Origin: Diaphorobacter sp. HDW4A
Lineage (GTDB): Bacteria > Pseudomonadota > Gammaproteobacteria > Burkholderiales > Burkholderiaceae_C
Length of the DNA stretch: 64,000 bases
Assembly (NCBI RefSeq): GCF_011305995.1
Contig: NZ_CP049910.1
Span: 2,728,001-2,792,000, forward strand
Reading direction: 5' to 3'
Under the pieces are notes generated by a model that ran no database searches, was not told where the DNA came from, and saw only the letters and a list, made by a program, of their open reading frames with translations. The translations under genes were made by a program, and so were the position numbers. Below, one piece after another: positions 13,639 to 22,395 of this stretch; positions within the stretch are counted from its first letter, which is position 1; each line of letters starts with the position of its first letter.

Positions 13639-13714
13639 TCCTCAATAGCTCAGTTGGTAGAGCGCCGGACTGTTAATCCGTAGGTCCCTGGTTCGAGCCC
13701 AGGTTGAGGAGCCA
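13639..13714 (+). tRNA. tRNA-Asn (GTT), copy 3
   Basis: Third identical 76-base copy, 51 bases after copy 2. The preceding spacer repeats the TGCAATTGCAC hairpin core of the first spacer, so the tandem array likely arose by unit duplication. Confidence 0.97.
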
Positions 13715-13718
13715 AATC

Positions 13719-13757
13719 AATCCGCCCAGGATGCAAATCTTGGGCGGATTTTCTTTT
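13719..13757 (+). terminator. Terminator of the tRNA-Asn operon
   Basis: AATCCGCCCA (13719-13728) pairs with TGGGCGGATT (13741-13750), followed by TTCTTTTTT. It is a canonical rho-independent terminator 5 bases after the third tRNA. Confidence 0.9.
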
Positions 13758-13803
13758 TTGTCGCTGGGTTTCACGAAGTCTTTGGCATTGATTGGTCAAT
13801 CGT

Positions 13804-13860
13804 TTGGAGACGGCAATACAGGCCCTCATGCGTCGTTGCGAAGCCTTGCCGTACGAGGCA
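13804..13860. repeat. Dispersed hairpin repeat, truncated copy 1
   Basis: Contains CCCTCATGCGTCGTTGCGAA, shared (inverted) with the intact repeat at 31119-31178. The following CTTGCCGTACG is shared with the copy at 54563-54656. The second hairpin arm is missing, so this looks like a decayed half element between the tRNA terminator and icd. Confidence 0.6.
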
Positions 13861-13863
13861 GAG

Positions 13864-13897
13864 GAAGAAAAAAGAAAACCCGCTCGGCTTGCGGGTT
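13864..13897 (-). terminator. Terminator of icd
   Basis: AACCCGC (13877-13883) and GCGGGTT (13891-13897) form the stem. On the minus strand the following bases are TTCTTTTTTC. It lies 26 bases after the icd stop. Confidence 0.85.
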
Positions 13898-13922
13898 CAG
13901 TTCTTTTAGATGATTCTGTTCA

Positions 13923-15182
13923 TCACATCTTGCTGATCATTACCTCGCCAAATCCAGAGCAGCTGACTTGTGTCGCGCCATCCATCAGGCGAGCGAAATC
14001 ATAGGTCACCCTCTTGGAGTCAATGGCCTTTTCCATCGAGCTGATGATGAGGTCGGCGGCTTCGCCCCAGCCCATGTGGCGCAGCATCATTTCGGCGGAG
14101 AGGATTTCAGAGCCGGGGTTCACGTAGTCCTTGCCGGCATACTTGGGTGCCGTGCCGTGGGTGGCTTCGAACATCGCGACGGAGTCGGACATGTTGGCGC
14201 CGGGGGCAATGCCGATACCGCCCACTTGCGCAGCGAGCGCGTCGGAGATGTAGTCACCGTTCAGGTTAAGCGTGGCGATCACGCTGTATTCGACCGGGCG
14301 CAACAGAATTTGCTGAAGGAAAGCATCGGCGATGCTGTCCTTGATGATGATGTCCTTGCCAGTATTCGGGTTCTTCACGCGCATCCACGGGCCGCCATCG
14401 ATCAGCTCGCCGCCGAATTCGCTGGCCGCGAGTTCATAACCCCAGTCGCGAAAAGCCCCTTCGGTGTACTTCATGATGTTGCCCTTGTGCACCAGCGTCA
14501 CGTTGGGCTTGTCATGGTCGATGGCGTACTGGATCGCCTTGCGCACCAAGCGCTGTGTGCCTTCGCGCGAGACCGGCTTGACGCCGATGCCCGAGGTATC
14601 GGGAAAACGGATCTTCTTGACGCCAAACTCGTCCTGCAGGATCTTGATGAGCTTCTTGGCCTTGTCGGATTCGGCGGGGAATTCGATGCCTGCATAGATG
14701 TCTTCCGAATTCTCACGGAAGATGACCATATTGACCTTCTCAGGCTCCTTCACAGGCGATGGCACACCCTTGAAATACTGCACCGGCCGCAGGCATACGT
14801 AGAGGTCCAGCTCCTGACGCAGCGCCACATTCAGCGAGCGGATGCCTCCGCCCACGGGCGTTGTGAGTGGCCCCTTGATCGAGACGACGTAGTCGCGCAC
14901 CACCTGAAGGGTTTCCTCCGGCAACCAGACGTCGGGGCCATAGACCTTGGTGGACTTTTCACCCGCATAGATCTCCATCCAGTGGATCTTGCGCTTGCCG
15001 CCATAGGCCTTGGCCACGGCCGCATCCACCACCTTGATCATGACCGGAGTGATGTCGGCGCCCGTGCCATCTCCCTCGATATAGGGAATGATGGGTTGAT
15101 CCGGCACGCTCAGCGTCATATCGGCGTTGACGATGATTTTCTGGCCCTCGGTGGGCACCTTGATGTGTTGGTATGCGCTCAT
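13923..15182 (-). CDS. icd: Isocitrate dehydrogenase [NADP+], homodimeric
   Basis: TCA-cycle enzyme converting isocitrate to 2-oxoglutarate with NADP+. 419 aa, close to E. coli Icd (416). Visible are the phosphorylatable-serine region [20 protein letters not shown] with substrate arginines, [13 protein letters not shown], the metal-binding Asp region and [17 protein letters not shown], whose Lys-Tyr pair specifies NADP. The window also carries the unrelated monomeric isozyme (19973-22201), so the organism has two NADP isocitrate dehydrogenases. Terminator lies directly downstream. The 200-base leader region is AT-richer and likely holds the promoter. Confidence 0.97.
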   Translation of the reverse strand: MSAYQHIKVPTEGQKIIVNADMTLSVPDQPIIPYIEGDGTGADITPVMIKVVDAAVAKAYGGKRKIHWMEIYAGEKSTKVYGPDVWLPEETLQVVRDYVVSIKGPLTTPVGGGIRSLNVALRQELDLYVCLRPVQYFKGVPSPVKEPEKVNMVIFRENSEDIYAGIEFPAESDKAKKLIKILQDEFGVKKIRFPDTSGIGVKPVSREGTQRLVRKAIQYAIDHDKPNVTLVHKGNIMKYTEGAFRDWGYELAASEFGGELIDGGPWMRVKNPNTGKDIIIKDSIADAFLQQILLRPVEYSVIATLNLNGDYISDALAAQVGGIGIAPGANMSDSVAMFEATHGTAPKYAGKDYVNPGSEILSAEMMLRHMGWGEAADLIISSMEKAIDSKRVTYDFARLMDGATQVSCSGFGEVMISKM

Positions 15183-15388
15183 GCGGGTCTCCGTTGGATT
15201 CGACTGACAGACTTGTCTTGCTTGCTATTCCTTTTGGTAAAGCAAGTATTTGTTCTGAAAGATTCTAGCTACAAAAGAAAACCGTTTACCCTGTCAACGA
15301 CGCGGCACAAGTCGCGTTGAAGACTTGTCAGCCCCGCACACATGGTGTGTGCAGCGGCAGACTCAACACACCGATGGAAATTGCATAT

Positions 15389-15601
15389 ATGAAAAAACTC
15401 CTCGCAATCCTGGTAGCTGGCATGTTCGCCTCTGGTGCATTTGCGCAAGCTGCGCCCAACACAGCTCCCGAAGTTGCGCCCCCGGTAGCTGCTGCACCTC
15501 ACGCCAAGGCTGCCAAGAATCACCACGCCAAAGCGACGCCCAAGCACAAGCACGCAACAAAGGCCAAGAAAACTCGCAAGCACCACAAAGCCACTGCCTG
15601 A
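15389..15601 (+). CDS. Small exported Ala/Lys/His-rich protein
   Basis: 70 aa: a clear signal peptide (MKKLLAILVAGMFASGAFA, cut before QAAPN) and a mature part made almost entirely of Ala, Pro, Lys and His, with repeats such as HAKAAKNHHAKA and KHKHATKAKK. No cysteines and no folded core, and it is strongly basic. Composition resembles acid-shock (Asr-like) and histone-H1-like tails, but I cannot assign a family. The start at 15389 is chosen because the signal peptide begins there. Upstream in-frame ATGs (15317, 15374) would spoil it. A terminator follows 50 bases downstream. Possible roles: periplasmic polycation, metal or acid buffering. Confidence 0.7.
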   Translation: MKKLLAILVAGMFASGAFAQAAPNTAPEVAPPVAAAPHAKAAKNHHAKATPKHKHATKAKKTRKHHKATA

Positions 15602-15649
15602 TCCCATTACCGTGGCGCACCTTGCGCAAGCAGGGAGCTCCATCCACAG

Positions 15650-15680
15650 GCCCGCTTCAAGTCCGCTTGAGCGGGCTTTT
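15650..15680 (+). terminator. Terminator after the small exported protein gene
   Basis: GCCCGCTTCAAG and CTTGAGCGGGC pair with one bulge around TCCG, followed by TTTT. Confidence 0.8.
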
Positions 15681-15802
15681 CCATTTCTGGAATATACAAA
15701 ACCGCCACATTGCCCGCCCTGCACGCAACTAAACTACGAAACCGGAATCTAGAAAACCATTTGCTCACCTCCCGTTCAACGCAATTCTGTGACCGGCAAT
15801 CG

Positions 15803-16264
15803 ATGAAAAAACTACTCTCACACATCATCCTGACGCTCAGTCTGGCCACTCCCGCGCTGCACTCTCAGGCACAGGGCTCGCCGCAAACCACACTGCCCCG
15901 TACGTCGATCACCGCAGGCATGTACCTCATCGACGCCCAGGTCGCGATGGCACCCCGCGAGCGCGAGATCGGTCTCATGTTCCGCAAGGAAATGCCAATC
16001 CAGGAAGGCATGCTCTTCGTCTTCGAGCAGCCTGCCACGCAATGCTTCTGGATGAAAAACACCCTCCTGCCGCTGACCGCCGCCTTTGTGGCCGACGACG
16101 GCACCATCGTGAATCTCGCCGACATGAAGCCAATGACCGAAGACTCGCACTGCTCTGCCAAGCCCGTGCGCTATGTGCTCGAGATGAATGTGGGCTGGTT
16201 CGACAAGCGTGGTATCAAGGCGGGCACCAAGCTCACCGGTCGCCCTTTTACACTTGGCAAGTGA
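15803..16264 (+). CDS. DUF192 (UPF0127) exported protein
   Basis: 153-aa protein of the DUF192 family. N-terminal signal peptide (MKKLLSHIILTLSLATPALHSQAQG). The family core is visible as VAMAPREREIGLMFRKEMP, GMLFVFEQPATQCFWMKNT, PLTAAFVADDGTIVNLADM and VRYVLEMNVGWFDKRGIKAG. Proteins of this family are small beta-rich domains of unknown role found in the periplasm or cytosol. Start taken at 15803 rather than 15710, because the signal peptide begins there. Monocistronic between terminators. Confidence 0.88.
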   Translation: MKKLLSHIILTLSLATPALHSQAQGSPQTTLPRTSITAGMYLIDAQVAMAPREREIGLMFRKEMPIQEGMLFVFEQPATQCFWMKNTLLPLTAAFVADDGTIVNLADMKPMTEDSHCSAKPVRYVLEMNVGWFDKRGIKAGTKLTGRPFTLGK

Positions 16265-16285
16265 GACGGCAGCCAACCTTGGCTC

Positions 16286-16331
16286 CATAAAAAAAGCTGG
16301 CGACAGCATTCGAAAATGCCATCGCCAGCTT
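16286..16331 (-). terminator. Terminator of the zinc-ribbon/lipoprotein gene unit
   Basis: A 17-bp stem with two mismatches (16294-16310 with 16315-16331) and CGAA loop. The minus strand continues with a run of seven T. It lies 33 bases after the last gene of the unit. A tandem 10-base duplication (GGATCCGTCG twice, 16343-16362) sits between stop and hairpin. Confidence 0.85.
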
Positions 16332-16363
16332 GCCACCATCCCGGATCCGTCGGGATCCGTCGT

Positions 16364-17800
16364 TTACTGCTTGGACCCGCAGTTCTCGCAGAACATGTCC
16401 TGCGCGCCGATGGTGTGACCACAGGCCTTGCAGCCCTTGGTCGTCGCCGCTGGAGGTGGAGGCGGCACTGGAGCTGCTTCAGGCGCAGCGCCCGTGGCCG
16501 CAGCAGCACTTGTCATCAGACCACCCAGAGCCGCCGCACCGGCGGTGGCAGCACCCGCAGCGGAAGAAGCCGCTGGAGCTTGCGAAGCCGCTGCCGGTGC
16601 TGCGGCACGCGCCGCCGCTTGACGCTGAGCCTCCGCGCGAGCTTGCGCGTCACGCGCCTGCGCCTCGCGAGCCTCACGTTCGGCCATTTCCCGGCGCAGC
16701 GCTTCCTGCTCGGGCAAGGGCTGATTGGCTTCCTCTTCCTCGAGTTTGGTCTGCTCCATCACCGCTTCTTCACGCGCATTGCTTGTGGCCTGAGCACGAT
16801 CCGCCGCAGCTTGCTTGGCCCGATCAGCAGCCGCGCGGGCCTTGTCTGCGGCCTCACGGGCCTTTTCCTTCATGACTCCAAAGGCGCCTTCGATATCACT
16901 CGAAGTGCCTGCCGTGTCCAAGCCATCGGCCGCTTGCAGGTAGAGCAAATTGATGCCCATCATCGCCACGAGCGCGACCAATGCGAACAGCAGAATACTG
17001 AGTACGCTGGCGCCCAGAAAGGCACCAGTCATCGAGGCATTGCTGAACATGGCCATGGCAGCACCCATTCCACCCATGCCATAGCCACCGCCTCCGCCCA
17101 TGATGGACGTCGCCAGGCCTGTAAGCAGGCCCATGGCCGGCACCACACCTGATGCGATCAGCATGCCGATGACGAACAGAATGATGTAGAGCACCATCAT
17201 CATGAGCACCACTTGCACAAGACGGTGGCGCGCAATCGCGAACACGCTGGCCAGCGCCTGCTTGAAGCCAAGACCGCTCCAGACGGCAGGCGCGAACAAC
17301 GGAAACACCACCCAGATACAGGCAATGATGAAAGCCGAGGCGATCAACAGCAGCACGGGATGGGCCACAAAGGCCAGCACCGCGCCGATCACCGGAATCT
17401 TGCAGATGAAATAGATCAACGCCGCCACCAGCATGAAGGCGATGGTCACCACAAAGACGGCAACCGCCAACAGCAGGAACTTGGGCACCGATCCGAGGCC
17501 AAAGGCTGCAGCCTCGCCGATGCTGCGCTGGGGCAGGTTGCGCGCCTTGTCCATGAGCAACACGCCCACGGCCGACGAACCCGCCACCCAAACAACGAAG
17601 CAGGCAATCGCGAGCACCACCATCAGCACGATGCCAACGATGCCGCCCATGCGCGTGACTGACCATTGCATCAACCAGAACAACACGCCGCAAGTCAGCG
17701 CGGTGATGAAGCCGGTGGCAAGTGCACGCCACTGGGTGAGCCCCTCTCCGGCTCGCGTCAGTGCGCCAAAGTCGATGGATTTGTAGCTGGAATCATTCAT
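16364..17800 (-). CDS. Polytopic membrane protein with coiled coil and C-terminal zinc ribbon
   Basis: 478 aa, unrecognised family. Residues about 25-290 hold six or so transmembrane segments (for example GIVGIVLMVVLAIACFVVWV and LFALVALVAMMGINLLYL) with a glycine-rich loop (MGGGGGYGMGGMG). Residues about 300-390 are a charged Ala/Arg/Glu/Gln stretch with strong coiled-coil character. A Pro/Ala linker follows, and the last 22 residues are a zinc ribbon, CKACG-x10-CENCG type. It is the last gene of a three-gene unit with a lipoprotein and another zinc-ribbon membrane protein (gaps 79 and 44 bases) ending at a strong terminator. The ribbon is probably cytoplasmic. Function unknown. Confidence 0.8.
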   Translation of the reverse strand: MNDSSYKSIDFGALTRAGEGLTQWRALATGFITALTCGVLFWLMQWSVTRMGGIVGIVLMVVLAIACFVVWVAGSSAVGVLLMDKARNLPQRSIGEAAAFGLGSVPKFLLLAVAVFVVTIAFMLVAALIYFICKIPVIGAVLAFVAHPVLLLIASAFIIACIWVVFPLFAPAVWSGLGFKQALASVFAIARHRLVQVVLMMMVLYIILFVIGMLIASGVVPAMGLLTGLATSIMGGGGGYGMGGMGAAMAMFSNASMTGAFLGASVLSILLFALVALVAMMGINLLYLQAADGLDTAGTSSDIEGAFGVMKEKAREAADKARAAADRAKQAAADRAQATSNAREEAVMEQTKLEEEEANQPLPEQEALRREMAEREAREAQARDAQARAEAQRQAAARAAAPAAASQAPAASSAAGAATAGAAALGGLMTSAAAATGAAPEAAPVPPPPPAATTKGCKACGHTIGAQDMFCENCGSKQ

Positions 17801-17879
17801 GGCTTTGGTTGGGAGTGAAAGTCATTGAAGAAAAATGGCGCACATTGACAGCCAATGCACGCCCGATGCAGCTGCCGAA

Positions 17880-18554
17880 TCAGGGACGCTTCTGCAGATC
17901 GCCCGCTTTGATGGTGTAGCGCTCAATGCCGCGCGGCAAATCGGCATTCACCGACTTCTGCACGGTCAGAGCATTGCCGTCCTTGGTTTTGGATTCACCT
18001 TCGCTGGTGTTGACCTTGCGGCCACGCACGTCAGCCGAGGCCTGCTCCACCAGAATGGTCGCACCTCCGCGGCTGTCGGCGATGCGGGTGGCCAGCGCCT
18101 TCACCGCATTCATCGAATTGACATAGCCGCGCTTTTTCTTGCCAGTGGTCGGCAACTCGATCGACACCGTATCAAGCACGGTCATGTCCGACACTCGCGG
18201 AGACTGGCTGTCGGTCACAGGAATGCGCGTAGTGAGCACAGAGGTGTTGCGTGCACGCTGAGCCTTGGGCAGCGACTTGGTGGCTTCCACGGCGGCTTCG
18301 ATGCTGACCTCCGCGTCGCGCACTTCTTCGTCGAGCTGCTTTTGCAAGGTCTCAAAGCGCGCAATCGATTCGGCTTCGTTGTGTTGCTGCTGAGCGGCCT
18401 GGTCGGCCTTGCCCTTCTGTGCGCCGTCCGCCTTGACACAGGCTGGGTCGGTACTGCTCGGATCCGCACAGCGTGACGAAGCATTCGGACCGCCCGCGCA
18501 GCCGGCAAGAACGGCCACTGAAAAAGCGATGCTGGCCAATTTGAAACGTGTCAT
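17880..18554 (-). CDS. Lipoprotein of the zinc-ribbon unit
   Basis: 224-aa predicted outer- or inner-membrane lipoprotein: signal peptide with lipobox LAGC (Cys19), followed by AGGPNASSRC. Residues about 45-95 are Gln/Glu/Lys-rich and likely helical (RFETLQKQLDEEVRDAEVSI). The C-terminal half has a mixed fold with IPVTDSQSPRVSDMTVLDTV and GGATILVEQASADVRGRK. I do not recognise a family. It sits between two zinc-ribbon membrane proteins on the same strand and is probably co-transcribed with both. Residue +2 after the lipid Cys is Ala, which would allow export to the outer membrane. Confidence 0.78.
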   Translation of the reverse strand: MTRFKLASIAFSVAVLAGCAGGPNASSRCADPSSTDPACVKADGAQKGKADQAAQQQHNEAESIARFETLQKQLDEEVRDAEVSIEAAVEATKSLPKAQRARNTSVLTTRIPVTDSQSPRVSDMTVLDTVSIELPTTGKKKRGYVNSMNAVKALATRIADSRGGATILVEQASADVRGRKVNTSEGESKTKDGNALTVQKSVNADLPRGIERYTIKAGDLQKRP

Positions 18555-18598
18555 TTGATTTCCTGTTCTCTCTTTGTCTTCAAAAAATGAGGGGTTAC

Positions 18599-19621
18599 TC
18601 AGTCCAAAAGGTTGTCCAGGCTCTTGTTGCGCTTGCGCTCCGTCTTCGCAACGGCGCCTGTGTCCGCTGAATCCTTGAGGACATGTACCGGTTGCACGGT
18701 CACGGGCACCGGCTGATCGGGGTGTTGCGTTTCGGATGGCGTCAACGACTGCCCGGATTCGACAGTAGCCGTCGCTGCGGCATCCACCGGCGCCGTCGTC
18801 GTCACCGGCACGGCCTCCGCAGCGGCGGCAGTGTCCTGAACAGCATCCTGCGCCACCGCTGGCACAACACTCTCGCCATCGGCCACGCCATCCTGAGCGG
18901 GTTGCGCATCGGCTGCAGGAACAGATTCCGCATTGCCGCCTGCAAAATGCTGGTAGCCAAACCAGCCCGCACTACCCACCAACAATACGGCAAGCACGCC
19001 CACGGCCAGCCACTTGAGCCCCCCACCACTGTTGGCACTGGCTTTGCGCTCCAGCGTGCCGGCGTCATCGAACTGCTCGAAGGTCACGGGCTCGGGGGCA
19101 CGCTGAATTTCAACAGGTGCAGCCTTTACGTGTGGGAGCGTCTGCACGCGCGGCTCGGGCAATTCAAAATCTGGCATGCCACGCTGCACAGGATGCAGCG
19201 GCAGCGAGTCGAGCACGGAACGTTCAATCTCGGGAGGACGAGTGTCGTCAAACGACAAAGCCAGATCCAACCCTTCGGCCGGAGTGGATGCAAACCCGGA
19301 TGATATGAGGCCCGATTCCGTCGCAGGAGCGAGGAACGCCTCGCTCGCACCACTATGCCCCCCTGCGTAGGCTGGACCCAGCACGGGAATGGCGGTCCCA
19401 CAGCTCGTGCAAAAGCGCACACCGGGCTTGAGTACCTTGCCGCACTCGGGACAGTCCTGCTCCCGGGCGACAGGCCCGGCAACGGTTGCAGACTCGATAT
19501 CTGCAAAAGAAAAGGACGGAGCCTCAACCGGATTGGCCGGGACTTGAGAAACCAGTGTGCCGCATTTGTTGCAGAACCTGGCTCCTGGTGAAAGCGTGTG
19601 ACCGCAGGCAGGACAATTCAT
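18599..19621 (-). CDS. Double zinc-ribbon single-pass membrane protein
   Basis: 340 aa, no recognised full-length family. Two zinc ribbons at the N-terminus: CPACG...FCNKCG (about residues 3-21) and CPECG...FCTSCG (about 57-75). A long low-complexity Pro/Ala region follows, then a single transmembrane helix (WLAVGVLAVLLVGSAGWFGY, about 210-230) and an Ala/Val/Pro-rich tail that would be periplasmic, ending in KRNKSLDNLLD. Architecture (cytosolic ribbons, one TM, extended periplasmic tail) suggests a scaffold or sensor. First gene of the three-gene unit. An AT-rich 350-base leader precedes it. Confidence 0.78.
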   Translation of the reverse strand: MNCPACGHTLSPGARFCNKCGTLVSQVPANPVEAPSFSFADIESATVAGPVAREQDCPECGKVLKPGVRFCTSCGTAIPVLGPAYAGGHSGASEAFLAPATESGLISSGFASTPAEGLDLALSFDDTRPPEIERSVLDSLPLHPVQRGMPDFELPEPRVQTLPHVKAAPVEIQRAPEPVTFEQFDDAGTLERKASANSGGGLKWLAVGVLAVLLVGSAGWFGYQHFAGGNAESVPAADAQPAQDGVADGESVVPAVAQDAVQDTAAAAEAVPVTTTAPVDAAATATVESGQSLTPSETQHPDQPVPVTVQPVHVLKDSADTGAVAKTERKRNKSLDNLLD

Positions 19622-19972
19622 GGATTTGAAGATTTAACACGTCTATCCAGCTTGATCGTGCCATAGAAATCTTAAAAATATTGCGCTGATTACCCAATTG
19701 CAACAAATAAAAGCAATTGAATTACACGGGGCAACAAATAAAGCCTACTAGCAACGAAAGCCAACCAATCTACCCATTCCGCACATTGTGTCTTCGGTGT
19801 GGGTCAACGCCAAGACAGATTCGACTATTTGAATATAAAGACAATGAACACTAGCTAAGCGGCAGAGTGCTCCACAGACAACAAAGCCCGTCTGGCTTCG
19901 AACCAAACGGGCTTCTTTTCCTGTCAACGGGCCCAATCAGCAATCAGGCCTACTGAAAAGGCACAGCAGCGG
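19622..19972. other. 350-base AT-rich intergenic region upstream of the zinc-ribbon unit
   Basis: No credible gene. It contains the inverted repeat CAATTGC/GCAATTG (19695-19701, 19713-19719), a direct repeat GCAACAAATAAA (19700-19711 and 19731-19742), a small GTGT hairpin near 19785-19805, and at its far end the terminator of the isocitrate dehydrogenase gene. The promoter of the zinc-ribbon unit should be here. Confidence 0.6.
19884..19914. terminator. Terminator after monomeric isocitrate dehydrogenase gene
   Basis: AAGCCCGTCTGG pairs with CCAAACGGGCTT with one mismatch around CTTCGAA. Minus-strand continuation is TGTTGTC and plus-strand continuation CTTTTCC. It probably ends the minus-strand idh transcript. 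Confidence 0.7.
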
Positions 19973-22201
19973 TCAGGCGGCGATCTTGGCGACCACGGCG
20001 TTGAACGTGGCGCTAGGGCGCATCACCGCGTCGAGCTTGGCCAGATCGGGCTGATAGTAACCGCCGATGTCGGCAGCCTTGCCCTGCACGGCCTTCAGAT
20101 CGGCAATGATCGTCTGCTCGTTGTCGGCCAGTTCCTTGGCGATGGGCGCGAACTTCGCAGCCAGGGCCTTTTCTTCGGACTGAGCGGCCAGTGCCTGAGC
20201 CCAGTACAGAGCGATGTAGAACTGGCTGCCGCGGTTGTCGAGTTCACCGGTGCGGCGCGAAGGCGACTTGTTCTCGTCGAGCAGCTTGCCTGTAGCCTGG
20301 TCCAGGGTCTTGGCCAGCATCTTGGCGGCGCCGTTGTTGGTCTTGATGCCCTCTTCTTCCAGCGACACGGCCAGCGCCAAGAACTCGCCCAGCGAGTCCC
20401 AGCGCAGGTGGTTTTCTTCCACCAACTGTTCAACGTGCTTGGGAGCAGAGCCGCCAGCGCCGGTTTCGTACAGGCCACCGCCCTCCATCAGAGGAACGAT
20501 GGACAGCATCTTGGCCGAGGTGCCCAGTTCCAGAATCGGGAACAGGTCGGTCAGGTAATCGCGCAGAATATTGCCGGTCACCGAGATGGTGTCCAGACCG
20601 CGAGCGGCGCGCTCGAGCGTGTAGCGCATCGCACGCACTTGCGACAGGATGTGGATCTCAAGGCCGTTGGTGTCGTAATCCTTCAGGTACTTCTGCACCT
20701 TCTTGATCAGTTCGGCTTCGTGCGGACGGTATGGGTCCAGCCAGAACACGGCAGGCATGCCGGAGTTGCGGGCGCGCGAGACGGCCAGCTTCACCCAGTC
20801 ACGGATAGGCGCATCCTTGACCTGGCACATGCGCCAGATGTCGCCCTGCTCCACGTTCTGGCTCATCAGCACTTCGCCGGTGGCCAGATCGACGATGTTG
20901 GCAACGCCGTCTTCTTCGATCTCGTACGTCTTGTCGTGCGAGCCGTACTCTTCGGCCTTCTGCGCCATCAGGCCCACGTTCGGCACGGTGCCCATGGTCT
21001 TCGGGTCGAAGTTGCCATGCCACTTGCAGAAGTTGATCATTTCCTGATAGATGCGGGCGAAGGTCGACTCAGGCATCACAGCCTTGCAGTCGTATGGCTT
21101 GCCATCGGCGCCCCACATCTTGCCGCCCTGGCGAATCATCGCGGGCATCGAAGCGTCGACGATCACGTCGTTCGGCGAATGGAAATTGGTGATGCCCTTG
21201 GCCGAATCCACCATCGCCAGAGCAGGACGGTGTTCTTGGCACTTGTGCAGGTCACGGATGATCTCTTCACGCACCGAAGCGGGCAGCGTTTCGATCTTCT
21301 CGTACAGGTTGGCCATGCCGTTGTTCACGTTCACGCCCAGTTCGTCGAACAGCTTGGCGTGCTTCTCGAACGCATCCTTGTAATAGATCTTCACGCAGTG
21401 ACCGAACACGATGGGGTGCGAGACCTTCATCATCGTGGCCTTCACGTGCAGCGAGAACAGGATGCCAGACTGGCGGCAGTCTTCCAACTCCTGCTCGTAG
21501 AACTCGACCAAAGCCTTCTTGCTCATGAACATCGAGTCGATCACTTCACCAGCTTGCAAAGCAACCTTGGGCTTCAAGACCACGGTCTTGCCGGACTTGG
21601 TGACCAGCTCCATCTTGACGTCGCACGCCTTCTCGAGCGTGATCGACTTTTCGCCATGGTAGAAGTCGCCGTGGTCCATATGGGACACGTGCGTCTGCGA
21701 CCATTGCTTCCACTCACCCATCGAATGGGGGTGCTTCTTGGCGTAGTTCTTCACGGCGGCCGGGGCACGGCGGTCGGAATTGCCTTCGCGCAGAACCGGG
21801 TTCACGGCCGAGCCGATGCAACGCGAGTAGCGCGCCTTGATGTCCTTCTCGGCATCGGTCTGTGCGTTCTCGGGAAAGTCGGGGATGTTGTAGCCCTTGC
21901 CCTGCAGTTCCTTGATGGCTTCCTGCAGCTGGCCAACCGATGCCGAAATGTTCGGCAGCTTGATGATGTTGGCATCAGGGGTGAGCGTGAGCTTGCCCAG
22001 TTCAGCCAGATTGTTGGGAACACGCTGTGCTTCGGTCAGCAGTTCTGGGAATTCGCCCAGGATACGGGCTGCGACGGAAATATCGCTGTCGGCGACTTCA
22101 ATGCCGGCGTTGGATGCAAAACCGCGAACGATGGGCAGGAACGACGCTGTGGCGAGTCGTGGAGCTTCGTCGGTCAGGGTGTAGATGATTTTCGAAGTCA
22201 T
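19973..22201 (-). CDS. icd2: Isocitrate dehydrogenase [NADP+], monomeric type
   Basis: 742 aa, the normal length of the monomeric (Azotobacter/Corynebacterium-type) enzyme, unrelated in size to the dimeric Icd at 13923. Landmarks include [20 protein letters not shown] at the N-terminus, SNDRRAP-like [46 protein letters not shown] and [22 protein letters not shown] start at 22201 (AAAGAGA upstream). The longer frame from 22282 adds 27 non-conserved residues. The 18-bp palindrome at 22378-22395 lies about 180 bases upstream. The symbol is used only to mark the second isozyme. Confidence 0.95.
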   Translation of the reverse strand: MTSKIIYTLTDEAPRLATASFLPIVRGFASNAGIEVADSDISVAARILGEFPELLTEAQRVPNNLAELGKLTLTPDANIIKLPNISASVGQLQEAIKELQGKGYNIPDFPENAQTDAEKDIKARYSRCIGSAVNPVLREGNSDRRAPAAVKNYAKKHPHSMGEWKQWSQTHVSHMDHGDFYHGEKSITLEKACDVKMELVTKSGKTVVLKPKVALQAGEVIDSMFMSKKALVEFYEQELEDCRQSGILFSLHVKATMMKVSHPIVFGHCVKIYYKDAFEKHAKLFDELGVNVNNGMANLYEKIETLPASVREEIIRDLHKCQEHRPALAMVDSAKGITNFHSPNDVIVDASMPAMIRQGGKMWGADGKPYDCKAVMPESTFARIYQEMINFCKWHGNFDPKTMGTVPNVGLMAQKAEEYGSHDKTYEIEEDGVANIVDLATGEVLMSQNVEQGDIWRMCQVKDAPIRDWVKLAVSRARNSGMPAVFWLDPYRPHEAELIKKVQKYLKDYDTNGLEIHILSQVRAMRYTLERAARGLDTISVTGNILRDYLTDLFPILELGTSAKMLSIVPLMEGGGLYETGAGGSAPKHVEQLVEENHLRWDSLGEFLALAVSLEEEGIKTNNGAAKMLAKTLDQATGKLLDENKSPSRRTGELDNRGSQFYIALYWAQALAAQSEEKALAAKFAPIAKELADNEQTIIADLKAVQGKAADIGGYYQPDLAKLDAVMRPSATFNAVVAKIAA

Positions 22202-22377
22202 TGTCTCTTTCAAGTGGCGAAACAGGGAGCGGAGTGCAGCGGGCTCCGGATGAGAATCCGCTACAAAAAAACCGGTCCGCATCGAGGCTGCATGCGCCTG
22301 TCCGCGGGTAAACGGACATCATGGTGCAATGCAATATCACGATACGGAATTCGATCCCAAGATTGTCGCTGTTTTTC

Positions 22378-22395
22378 AAGTCTTATACAAGACTT
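22378..22395. promoter_or_regulatory. 18-bp palindrome upstream of monomeric isocitrate dehydrogenase
   Basis: AAGTCTT-ATAC-AAGACTT, perfect 7-bp arms. On the minus strand TTGTAT within it can act as -35 with GACAAT 17 bases further as -10, so a bound protein would block the promoter. The shape resembles operators of GntR/FadR-type regulators; this is inference. Confidence 0.55.

Noticed and set aside
13704-13913. 69-codon frame across the last tRNA end, terminator and repeat
   Set aside because: Begins inside a tRNA gene and runs through a terminator; not a credible gene.
19748-19936. 62-codon minus-strand frame upstream of the zinc-ribbon unit
   Set aside because: Crosses the isocitrate dehydrogenase terminator hairpin and shows no conserved features.
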